Source: Roseicella aerolata (GTDB lineage Bacteria > Pseudomonadota > Alphaproteobacteria > Acetobacterales > Acetobacteraceae). From it: a stretch of DNA of 64,000 nt. Shown here piece by piece: positions 20,908 to 28,149 of this stretch. The position numbers and the translations under genes were made by a program. Position 1 is the first letter of the stretch; each line of letters begins with the position of its first letter. The stretch spans positions 62,001-126,000 of the forward strand of contig NZ_JAJAQI010000005.1 in the NCBI RefSeq assembly GCF_020523605.1. Reading direction: 5' to 3'. A model generated the notes under the pieces. The model had not been told where the DNA came from, did not search any database, and saw nothing but the letters and a program-made list of their open reading frames with translations.

Positions 20908-20916
20908 GGCAGCCTC

Positions 20917-22506
20917 TCAGCCCTTCCGGACGTTCCAGAACAGCGGCATGCCGTTCAGCACGCCGCTGATATTGGTCCGGTAGGCCCAGGGCTGGAAATA
21001 CTGGCCGACCGGGATGTAGGGCACCTCGCGGAAGCCTTCCTCCTGGATCTCCCGGGCGATGCGCTGCTGCGCCGCGAGGTCGGGGGCATCGAGCCAGGCG
21101 GTCCGCAGCTCCTCGAGCTTCGGCAGGGTCGGCCAACCGAACCAGGCGCTGGTCCCGTTGCCGCGCAGGCCGAGATGGCCGGCCGGGCTGAAGAAGTCGA
21201 GCCCGGTGAAGAAGGTCATGAAGATGCTCCAGCCGCCCTGATCCGGCGGGTTGCGGTTGGCGCGCCGCGCCACCACGCTGCCCCAGTCGGTCGAGACATA
21301 GTCCACGTTCATGCCGCATTTCTGCAGCATGTCGAGGCAGACCTGCGCCAGCGCGTTCAAGGAGGGGAAGTCGCTCGCTGCGATCAGCACCACCTTCTCG
21401 CCCTTGTAGCCGGCGGCGGCCAGGTCGCGCTTCACCTTCTCATGGTCGCGTGGGCCCTGCAGCGGCGCGAGGCCGGCCTCGGAGGCGAAGGGCGTGCCGG
21501 GCGGGAAGAAGCCGACATTCTCCCGCCACATGCTGCGATCCGTGCCGATCACCGCCGTCATGTAGTCCGCCTGGCTGGTGGCGCCGAGCAGCGCCCGGCG
21601 GATCGCGGGGTTGTTGAAGGGTGGGTGCAGGTGGTTGAAGCGCAGCAGGCCGAGCAGGCCCGTCGGGTCGTAGGTCTCGACCTTCACATTGCGGTTGCGC
21701 CGGAGCAGCGGCAGCAGGTCGGCCGTCGGTTGCTCCCACCAGTCCATCTCGCCGGACTGCAGGGCGCCGGCGGCGGTCGAGGCGTCGGGCATGACCGTCC
21801 ATTCGACACGGTCGAAATGCACGACCTTGGGGCCGGCGGTCCATTCGGCATTGCCGTCCTGGCGTGGCAGGTAGTCCGGGTTCCGCTCATAGACCAAGCG
21901 GCTTCCCGGCACCCGCTCATCCGCCTTGAAACGGTAGGGGCCGGAGCCGATGTTCTCGCGGATAGCGGTATTGGCGTCGGTCTGCGCGATTCGCTCCGGC
22001 ATGATGAAGCAGACCGGGCTGCCGGGCTTCGCCAGCGCGTCGAGGAGCAGGGCGAAGGGCTTCTTCAACCGGAAGACCAGGGTGCGGTCGCCGGTAGCCG
22101 AGAGGTCCTCGGTCGCCGCGGCCAGCGCCTGGCCCATGGCGTCGCGCTGCCACCAGCGCTTGATGCTCGCCACCGCATCCTTTGCAAGCACGGGCGCGCC
22201 ATCATGGAATTTCAGACCTTGGCGCAGCGTGATGGTGACCCGCCTGCCCTGATCCTCGATTACATGCCCTTCGGCCATCTGCGGCTGCGGCTTGAATTGC
22301 GCGTCCATGCCGTAGAGCGTGTCGTAGATCAGGAAGCCGTGGTGGCGCGTGACATAAGCGGTGGTGAGGATCGGGTCGATCACCGCCAGATCGGCCTGCG
22401 GGATGAATCTGAGCACGCGGCTGCCCACCGGCTGCGCCAGGGCCGGAGCGGTGAGCGGCAAGGCCGCGGCGCCCGCGGTCCCGAGGAGGAAGCTGCGACG
22501 ATCCAT
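20917..22506 (-). CDS. Family-5 substrate-binding protein 8, first gene of the array
   Basis: 529 residues. MDRRSFLLGTAGAAALPLTAPALAQ is a strong Tat-type signal (RRSFLL). Sister of receptor 6: both have FHDG..V.AKD/RD, MDWWE.PT, RFNHLHPPF, VGFFPP and TDWGSVVARR. It is the first gene read in the array, so the main promoter should lie in 22507-22859. The 103-base gap downstream holds the stable palindrome CCGGGGGC-4-GCCCCCGG (20884-20903), extendable to 12 bp, which could reduce or stabilise the downstream message. Confidence 0.88.
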   Translation of the reverse strand: MDRRSFLLGTAGAAALPLTAPALAQPVGSRVLRFIPQADLAVIDPILTTAYVTRHHGFLIYDTLYGMDAQFKPQPQMAEGHVIEDQGRRVTITLRQGLKFHDGAPVLAKDAVASIKRWWQRDAMGQALAAATEDLSATGDRTLVFRLKKPFALLLDALAKPGSPVCFIMPERIAQTDANTAIRENIGSGPYRFKADERVPGSRLVYERNPDYLPRQDGNAEWTAGPKVVHFDRVEWTVMPDASTAAGALQSGEMDWWEQPTADLLPLLRRNRNVKVETYDPTGLLGLLRFNHLHPPFNNPAIRRALLGATSQADYMTAVIGTDRSMWRENVGFFPPGTPFASEAGLAPLQGPRDHEKVKRDLAAAGYKGEKVVLIAASDFPSLNALAQVCLDMLQKCGMNVDYVSTDWGSVVARRANRNPPDQGGWSIFMTFFTGLDFFSPAGHLGLRGNGTSAWFGWPTLPKLEELRTAWLDAPDLAAQQRIAREIQEEGFREVPYIPVGQYFQPWAYRTNISGVLNGMPLFWNVRKG

Positions 22507-22859
22507 GATCCCGATCCCGTGAAGTTAGGCAACCGCAAGGCAAGCCTGATCCCCATGGTTGTGCAAGAGGGGGCGGGCCCTTTCCCACGCCGCGGGCACG
22601 GGACGCGACCCAGGGCCGGATCTCGCGGCAAATGGCGGGGGCTGCCGCATCCACGTCATATCCGGAAGGCAGCATGGCAGGCCCAGGAGTTCTGCCAGAT
22701 GCCGTTCCAGTACCCAGTCTGCCCTGACGGCCCGTACTGCCGGTTTAGCGCCGCGGAACGTGACGCACCCAGTGTGGGTGAAGCGCCATGAACGGCGCTT
22801 CGTCACCGCGGCGTGGTTTGTTTGGGCGATCGCGGACGAGTAGATCATTCCCATCCGAG
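22507..22859. other. Divergent promoter/leader region between the receptor array and the polysaccharide operon
   Basis: 353 bases with no credible gene. It must contain the starts of the minus-strand receptor array and the plus-strand GtrA operon. Inverted repeats cluster here: GCTGCC/GGCAGC (22641-22673), CAGTAC/GTACTG (22708-22739) and the three-way junction at 22749-22813 described separately. I could not pick a convincing -35/-10 pair on either strand. Confidence 0.55.
22749..22813. ncRNA. Candidate structured leader: perfect three-way-junction inverted repeats
   Basis: Outer stem CGCCGCGG (22749-22756) pairs with CCGCGGCG (22806-22813). After a four-base bulge AACG it continues as TGACG (22761-22765) with CGTCA (22801-22805). 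Inside are two adjoining hairpins: CACCCA-GTG-TGGGTG (22766-22780) and AAGCGCC-ATGAAC-GGCGCTT (22781-22800). No base is left unpaired at the junction. The plus-strand sequence then runs into TGGTTTGTTTGGG. The element ends 46 bases before the GtrA-like start. It could be an RNA leader of the polysaccharide operon, of the receptor array on the other strand, or a DNA cruciform/operator. It matches no riboswitch I know. Confidence 0.45.
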
Positions 22860-23354
22860 ATGCATGACATGACCGCTGCACCCATCACCGAGAGCAATGC
22901 CGTCCCGGTCTGGGCCGCGCGACTAGGAGTAGAGAGGTTGCGCTTGTTTGCGCAACTTCTGCGTTTTGGCGTCGTGGGAGTCGCTGGCTTCCTGGTGGAT
23001 GCCGGCGTCTTGACGCTCGCCATTTTTTTCGGCCTGGGGCCGTGGCTTGGTCGGGTTGTGTCCTATGTCGTGGCGGCCAGCACGACCTTCACGCTCAATC
23101 GCGCCTGGACCTTCCGCGGCGCGAGCGATGCCCCGGCGATGCGCCAGTGGGCGCTCTTCCTGCTGGTGAATCTCGTCGGATTCGCCTGCAATTACGGCAC
23201 CTATGCCGTGCTCATCGCACTGGTGCCACTGGTTGCCGCGAATCCGGTCCTCGGCGTGGCCGCTGGCTCCCTCGCTGGGCTGATGGGGAACTTCATTCTT
23301 TCGCGGCGCTTCGTCTTCGGCCAGGGCGGCAAGGGCCGTCCGTCCCGCAACTGA
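22860..23354 (+). CDS. GtrA-like membrane protein
   Basis: 164 residues with four predicted membrane helices, matching the GtrA family, which is thought to help flip polyprenyl-phosphate-linked sugars or anchor glycosyltransferases. The core begins LRLFAQLLRFGVVGVAGFLV and includes the family's FTLNRAWTF and FILSRRFVF motifs. The start is uncertain: ATG 22860 and ATG 22869 are possible, neither with a strong ribosome-binding site. An in-frame ATG at 22788 sits in a hairpin loop and is unlikely. First gene of a plus-strand glycan operon. Confidence 0.8.
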   Translation: MHDMTAAPITESNAVPVWAARLGVERLRLFAQLLRFGVVGVAGFLVDAGVLTLAIFFGLGPWLGRVVSYVVAASTTFTLNRAWTFRGASDAPAMRQWALFLLVNLVGFACNYGTYAVLIALVPLVAANPVLGVAAGSLAGLMGNFILSRRFVFGQGGKGRPSRN

Positions 23355-23428
23355 AGGACGGAGGGCGCCATGCATTCCGATGCAGCCATCATTCTCCGCC
23401 AGCCGGCCATCCCTCAGGGAAACCCTGC

Positions 23429-24946
23429 ATGCATGGCATGAGCCACCCTGAACATCGCCGGAAGGACTCGCCGCTGATGCCGCCGGTGGTGGAGGCCACC
23501 TGGCCCGGCTTCCCGGGCGCGCGACAGCCGGAGGCGGTGCGCCAGCCGGAGGCGATTCGCCGCCCCCGGCAACTGCCACGCCCCTTCTCGCCGACATTGC
23601 TCGCCGCGCTGGTCGCGGGGCTCGATGCGCTGGCCATCATCCTCTCGGGCGTGATCCTGCAGTATATTCCGCTGGAGCGTGGCTCGCCCCAGCCGCCGCT
23701 GATCATGTTCTTTGCGGCGCTGACGGTCAGTTTGGCCGGCTTCGGCGGCGGCTATGCGCATGCCGCCCTGTTCGGCGGCCGGCGCCCCATCCTTGCCGCG
23801 CTCGGCGGCCTGTTGGCCGGTGGCTGCCTGCTGGCGATCGCCGCGCAGGTGCTGGGCGCGCCGGTCACTTTCCGCCCCGGCGCGGCGCTGCTCTGGCTTG
23901 GTCTCGCCGCGCCCATGCTGCTGGCCGGCCGGCTCGGCTCGGCGGCGCTGTTCCGGGCCCTGCCCCATCTCAGCCGGCAGCGGGCCGTGCTGGTCGGCAG
24001 CGGGCCGCAGGCGGCCCGCTTCGCGGCCACGCTGACCGGGCGGCACGACCAGGGCCTGGCCCTGCTAGGGCTGGTGGACAATGACGCCGCGGCGGCGGCG
24101 GGCAGCGGCGGCCTGCCCTATCTCGGCCCGGTCACCACCCTGGACGGCATGATCCGCCGGGGGGAGGTGGACCAAGTCGTGCTCTGCATGCCCTGGTCCG
24201 AGGAGCGCCGCGTGCGGGACCTGCAGGCCATGCTGGCCGACTACCCGGTGGACGTCACCCTTGCCCCGGATCTCATGGCCTATCGCAGCCACGCCTCGGA
24301 AGCGCCGCGCCTGCTGCGCCTGGCGGACCGGCCGATCCGCGGCTGGGCGGCAGTGGTGAAGGCGATCGAGGACTATACCCTGGCGACCGCGGCGCTCGCC
24401 ATTGCCGCCGTGCCCATGGCGCTGATCGCGCTGGCCATCCGGCTGGACAGCCCCGGCCCGGCGCTGTTCCGCCAGCGGCGGACCGGCTTCAACAACCGCG
24501 ACTTCTACGTGCTGAAGTTCCGGACCATGTATCATGAGGCGGCCGACCCCACGGTGCGGCAGCAGGTCATGCAAGGCGACCCGCGCGTCACCCGTGTGGG
24601 CGCCATCCTGCGGCGTACCTCGCTGGACGAGTTGCCTCAAATCTTCAACGTGTTGCGCGGCGAGATGTCCTTCATCGGCCCGCGGCCGCACGCCCCGGGC
24701 ACCCGCGCCGGCGGTCGTCCCTTCGAGGAGGTAATGGCGCGCTACGCCGCCCGGCACCGGGTGAAGCCGGGCCTCACCGGCCTCGCCCAGGTGCGTGGCT
24801 GGCGGGGCCCCACCGAAACCGAGGATAAGCTTATCCGGCGCGTCGAAAGCGATCTGGAGTATATTGAGACCTGGTCGCCCTGGCTCGATCTCATGATCCT
24901 GGTGCGGACCCTGCTGGCCGTCGCGCGCATGCGCAATGCCTGCTGA
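23429..24946 (+). CDS. Polyprenyl glycosylphosphotransferase (WcaJ/ExoY-like)
   Basis: 505 residues. Enzymes of this family transfer a sugar-1-phosphate from a nucleotide sugar to undecaprenyl phosphate, the first committed step of exopolysaccharide or capsule repeat-unit assembly. There are four N-terminal membrane helices (about 45-165), a Rossmann-like middle domain (VLVGSGPQAARFA), and the catalytic C-terminal domain with FRQRRTGFNNRDFYVLKFRT and the key block RTSLDELPQIFNVLRGEMSF. A distal GLTGLAQV completes the signature. The start at 23429 follows AGGGA; ATGs at 23438 and 23477 are alternatives. This gene identifies the operon as surface-glycan biosynthesis. Confidence 0.9.
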   Translation: MHGMSHPEHRRKDSPLMPPVVEATWPGFPGARQPEAVRQPEAIRRPRQLPRPFSPTLLAALVAGLDALAIILSGVILQYIPLERGSPQPPLIMFFAALTVSLAGFGGGYAHAALFGGRRPILAALGGLLAGGCLLAIAAQVLGAPVTFRPGAALLWLGLAAPMLLAGRLGSAALFRALPHLSRQRAVLVGSGPQAARFAATLTGRHDQGLALLGLVDNDAAAAAGSGGLPYLGPVTTLDGMIRRGEVDQVVLCMPWSEERRVRDLQAMLADYPVDVTLAPDLMAYRSHASEAPRLLRLADRPIRGWAAVVKAIEDYTLATAALAIAAVPMALIALAIRLDSPGPALFRQRRTGFNNRDFYVLKFRTMYHEAADPTVRQQVMQGDPRVTRVGAILRRTSLDELPQIFNVLRGEMSFIGPRPHAPGTRAGGRPFEEVMARYAARHRVKPGLTGLAQVRGWRGPTETEDKLIRRVESDLEYIETWSPWLDLMILVRTLLAVARMRNAC

Positions 24947-24971
24947 GCCAAAGCTCGCCCGGAGGATTCGC

Positions 24972-25967
24972 GTGCCCGATACCCTGCCCCATACCCTGAC
25001 GGGACTCGAGCCGGAGCAGCGCCCGGCCACCCCGCGCATCGCGGTGCTGGTGCCCTGCTACAACGAGGAAGTGGCGATCCCACGCGTGGTGGAGGCCTTC
25101 CGCGCCGCCCTGCCGGAGGCCACGATCTATGTCTACGACAACAATTCGAAGGATCGCACCGTCGAGGTGGCGCGCGCCGCCGGTGCCATCGTGCGGACCG
25201 AAACGCTCCAGGGCAAGGGCCATGTCGTCCGCCGGATGTTCGCCGATATCGAGGCGGACATCTATGTCCTGGTCGATGGCGACGACACCTATGAAGCCGC
25301 GGCAGCGCCGCGCATGGTGGCCAGGCTGATCGAGGAGCGCCTCGACATGGTCACCGGCATCCGCATCAGCCAGGTGCAGGAAGCCTACCGGCCGGGCCAC
25401 CGCTTCGGCAATGTCATGCTAACCGGCATGGTGCGGACCGTCTTCGGCAACCGCATCACCGACATGCTCTCGGGTTACCGGGTCTTCTCCCGCCGCTTCG
25501 TGAAGAGCTTTCCGGCGCTGGCCGGCGGGTTCGAGACCGAGACCGAGTTCACGGTGCATGCCCTGGAACTCATGCTGCCGGTCGGTGAGGTGCCGACCGC
25601 CTATAAGGAGCGGCCGGCAGGCTCCGCCAGCAAGCTGCGCACCTTCTCCGATGGCTGGCGCATCCTCAAGGCCATCATCGCCCTGGTGAAGCGCGAGAAG
25701 CCCCTGCCCTTCTTCTCCTCGATCGCCGCCGTCCTGCTGCTGGCCAGCATCGGCCTCGGCATCCCGCTGGTCCTCACCTTTCTGGAAACCGGGCTCGTCC
25801 CTCGGTTCCCTACCGCGATCCTGGTGACGGGCCTGGCGGTGCTCTCCTTCCTGTCGGCCGCCTGTGGCCTGATTCTGGATACTGTGACCCGCGGCAGGCT
25901 GGAGGCGAAGCGGACCGCCTATCTCGCCATCCCCGCGCCCGATTTCGACCGGATGCGCCAAGGATGA
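24972..25967 (+). CDS. Family-2 glycosyltransferase with C-terminal membrane helices
   Basis: 331 residues. GT-A fold starting IAVLVPCYNEEVAIPRVV, with the nucleotide/metal motif LVDGDDTYE and two hydrophobic helices near the C-terminus (FFSSIAAVLLLASIGLGIPL and the following VTGLAVLSFLSAACG). It resembles dolichyl/undecaprenyl-phosphate glucosyl- or mannosyltransferases. I take the GTG at 24972, which has GGAGG six bases upstream; the ATG at 24936 overlaps the previous gene and lacks such a site. It overlaps the next gene by four bases (ATGA). Confidence 0.87.
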   Translation: MPDTLPHTLTGLEPEQRPATPRIAVLVPCYNEEVAIPRVVEAFRAALPEATIYVYDNNSKDRTVEVARAAGAIVRTETLQGKGHVVRRMFADIEADIYVLVDGDDTYEAAAAPRMVARLIEERLDMVTGIRISQVQEAYRPGHRFGNVMLTGMVRTVFGNRITDMLSGYRVFSRRFVKSFPALAGGFETETEFTVHALELMLPVGEVPTAYKERPAGSASKLRTFSDGWRILKAIIALVKREKPLPFFSSIAAVLLLASIGLGIPLVLTFLETGLVPRFPTAILVTGLAVLSFLSAACGLILDTVTRGRLEAKRTAYLAIPAPDFDRMRQG

Positions 25968-27001
25968 GCCTGCCGGCCTATCCACGGCCGGAGCATGTCG
26001 CCGGAGCGTTGGCCCCGGCCCAGCCGGCCTATGATGCGGATGTTATCATCCTCGCTCTCGACCGGGCCGAGGACACCATCGCGGCCATTGCCTCGGCCCG
26101 GGCCCAGACCGGCGTCGCCAGCCATGTCTGGATTGCAGACCAGGGGAGCAGGCCGGAAAATCTCCGCCTGCTCGCGCAGGCGGTGGAGGGCGCGCCTGAT
26201 GCCACTCTGGTCAGGCTCGACCGCAATTGGGGTGTCGCGGGTGGGCGCAACCGGGCGACGGCGCTCGGAACCGGGCGGTGCATCTTCGCCCTCGACAATG
26301 ACGCGGAGTTCGCCAGGGCTGATACCCTGGCGGCGGCGGTGCATGCGCTTGATGCCGAGCCGGACCTCGCCGCCATCGCCTGCCGCATCCTGGTCCATGC
26401 GACGGGGCGGGACGACCTCTCCTCCTGGGGCTATCCGGCCAGCCTGCTGCCGCGGGCGGCCGAGAGCTTCGATACCGTCACCTTCGTCGGTGCCGGCCAC
26501 GCCATCCGGCGGTCCGACTTCGAGGCGGCGGGCGGTTATGACGATGCGCTCTTCTTCTGCTGGGAGGAGTTCGACTTCGCGCTGCGCGCCATCAATATGG
26601 GCAAGAGGATCCGCTACCGCGGCGACATCGCCGTCCGGCACAAGGTAAGCGGGGAGCAGCGTTTTGCCTGGAGCGGCACGCGCTGGTTCCACTTCGTCCG
26701 CAACCGTCTCTATATCGCGCTGAAATATGGCGCCGCGGCGCCCGGCCTTTTGCCACGCTTCCTTGCCTACCAGTTGAAGGGCGCGCGCAACGGCGTGCTG
26801 GCGCAAGGACTGCGGGCGGGACCGGCGGCTCTCCGCCTGGCGCGGGCCTTCCGGCCACGGCCCGAGGAGGCGGCGCTCTACCATCTGACGCCCGCCGCGC
26901 GCGACTACCTGGCACGCAACGACGCCGCACACCGGGGCGGGTTATCCCGGCGCATCCGGGCGGAACTCCTCGCCGCCCTGCCGGGCGCCGGGCCGCGATA
27001 G
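25964..27001 (+). CDS. Family-2 glycosyltransferase
   Basis: 345 residues. Soluble-looking GT-A glycosyltransferase. Its donor-binding segment FALDNDAEF carries the DxD-like metal motif. RNWGVAGGRNRA and FDFALRAINMGKRIRY are typical of rhamnosyl- or galactosyl-type GT2 enzymes. It is translationally coupled to the preceding glycosyltransferase through ATGA and is the last gene of the plus-strand run. The convergent WecG-like gene begins its 3' end 248 bases further on. The sugar transferred is unknown. Confidence 0.87.
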   Translation: MSLPAYPRPEHVAGALAPAQPAYDADVIILALDRAEDTIAAIASARAQTGVASHVWIADQGSRPENLRLLAQAVEGAPDATLVRLDRNWGVAGGRNRATALGTGRCIFALDNDAEFARADTLAAAVHALDAEPDLAAIACRILVHATGRDDLSSWGYPASLLPRAAESFDTVTFVGAGHAIRRSDFEAAGGYDDALFFCWEEFDFALRAINMGKRIRYRGDIAVRHKVSGEQRFAWSGTRWFHFVRNRLYIALKYGAAAPGLLPRFLAYQLKGARNGVLAQGLRAGPAALRLARAFRPRPEEAALYHLTPAARDYLARNDAAHRGGLSRRIRAELLAALPGAGPR

Positions 27002-27249
27002 CGCGAGGGCCCTGCGCACCGGAAGGTCCGCCTGCGCCATAAGCCGGGATTGAGGGCGCTTCGACGCTTCGGATGGCGGCATCGTCCCACAGGCGATGAC
27101 CAGACATGGGCGAGCCTGCGAGCGCAGCCCATTGCTACCCCGACCGCAGCGGCAACCCTCCCCTCCCGGACAGATCCGGCGACCGGGGCCTCAGGCGCCG
27201 CGTTGATCTGCCGAAGGCCCCTTGAACATCCGATACCAGTCGGGGCCCC
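27002..27249. other. Convergent intergenic region with weak terminator-like hairpins
   Basis: 248 bases between two converging genes. The best hairpin is GCGCA-c-CGG / CCG-cc-TGCGC at 27014-27037, just past the glycosyltransferase stop. The octamer AAGGGGCC (minus strand) occurs twice near the WecG-like stop. Neither has a T-run, so termination sites here are tentative. Confidence 0.3.
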
Positions 27250-28149
27250 TTATCTGCCGGGACCGCGCCCGCATTCGCCCGGCAGAGCGGCCGTGGTGCT
27301 GCGGCGCGCACGTGCTTCCTCGCGCAGCAGCAGCATCACCTGCGGGCTGTCCACCAAGTAGCGCCGCGCCAGCCGGCGCGGATCCAAGGCCAGCCGCCAG
27401 GCCCATTCCAGGCCCGCCCGTTGCACCGGCCGGGGCGCGCGCCGCTCATGCCCCGACAGGAACAGCAGGCTGGCGCCGATGCAGAGCCCGATCCCCCGGG
27501 CGCGGCCACGGCGGGCGACGGCATGTGCGACGCGGCACTGGCGGGGCGAGCCCACCGCGAGGAAGGTGAAGCGGGCCGGGTGCTGCTCGATGAAGCGGAT
27601 GGCCCGCTCCATGGCGGCATCATCCTCGTCGAAGCCCATGGGCGGGTTATGATGGGCGATGCGCCGCAATCCCTGGCGCCGCGCCAGTTCCGCGACGGCC
27701 TCCTCCTCCATGCCGAGGATGGTGATGGGCTCCTCGGGGTCGATCACGCTTCGCAGGAGATGCGCGGTCAGATCGCTGCCGGGCACGACCTCAGGCACGG
27801 GCAGGCCGGCAAGCAGGGCCGCCCTTGCCACCACCCGGCTGTCGAGCAGGCGAAGGAGCGCCGCATCATACAGACGCCGCATCTCCGGCATGCGGATCAT
27901 GCGTGCCAGATGGTCCGCATTCGGGGTGACGACATAGCCGAAAGGCGCGTCGGCAGGCCGGGCGGCGAGCCACCCGGCCGTCGCCTGCAGCGGAAGATCG
28001 GCGAAACTCAGGCCGAACAGGCTGACGGTCGGCAATGCGTCGAGCAGAGCCTCGCCACCCCGGGGCGCGGGCGCGGAGTACGGCTCCCCTGCCCCGGTTG
28101 TCCGACATGGGCGCAATTGCAGCGATTCGAGTTGGTCCTCAGAGGGCAA
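27250..28149 (-). CDS. WecG/TagA/CpsF-family glycosyltransferase
   Basis: 299 residues. The family adds the second sugar (for example N-acetylmannosaminuronate or a glucosyl unit) to a polyprenyl-diphosphate-linked sugar, complementing the glycosylphosphotransferase encoded nearby. Diagnostic blocks are TPNADHLARM (75-84), LLDSRVV (101-107), PGSDLTAHLL and FLAVGSPRQ. No ATG start is available; a TTG at 28149 lies seven bases after GAGG and overlaps the end of the beta-barrel gene by 11 bases, so coupled translation from TTG is my choice. The C-terminal 30 residues are Arg-rich. Confidence 0.85.
   Translation of the reverse strand: MPSEDQLESLQLRPCRTTGAGEPYSAPAPRGGEALLDALPTVSLFGLSFADLPLQATAGWLAARPADAPFGYVVTPNADHLARMIRMPEMRRLYDAALLRLLDSRVVARAALLAGLPVPEVVPGSDLTAHLLRSVIDPEEPITILGMEEEAVAELARRQGLRRIAHHNPPMGFDEDDAAMERAIRFIEQHPARFTFLAVGSPRQCRVAHAVARRGRARGIGLCIGASLLFLSGHERRAPRPVQRAGLEWAWRLALDPRRLARRYLVDSPQVMLLLREEARARRSTTAALPGECGRGPGR

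Noticed and set aside
22749-22813. Known riboswitch (for example cyclic-di-GMP) or tRNA-like element
   Set aside because: No conserved riboswitch core, T-loop or anticodon pattern is visible; only the stem topology is notable.
22788-23354. GtrA-like gene starting at ATG 22788
   Set aside because: This ATG is in the loop of a hairpin within the three-way junction, lacks a clear ribosome-binding site and adds 24 residues unlike the family.
24936-25967. Start of the first GT2 gene at ATG 24936
   Set aside because: GTG 24972 has GGAGG six bases upstream, whereas ATG 24936 overlaps the previous coding sequence with no such site.
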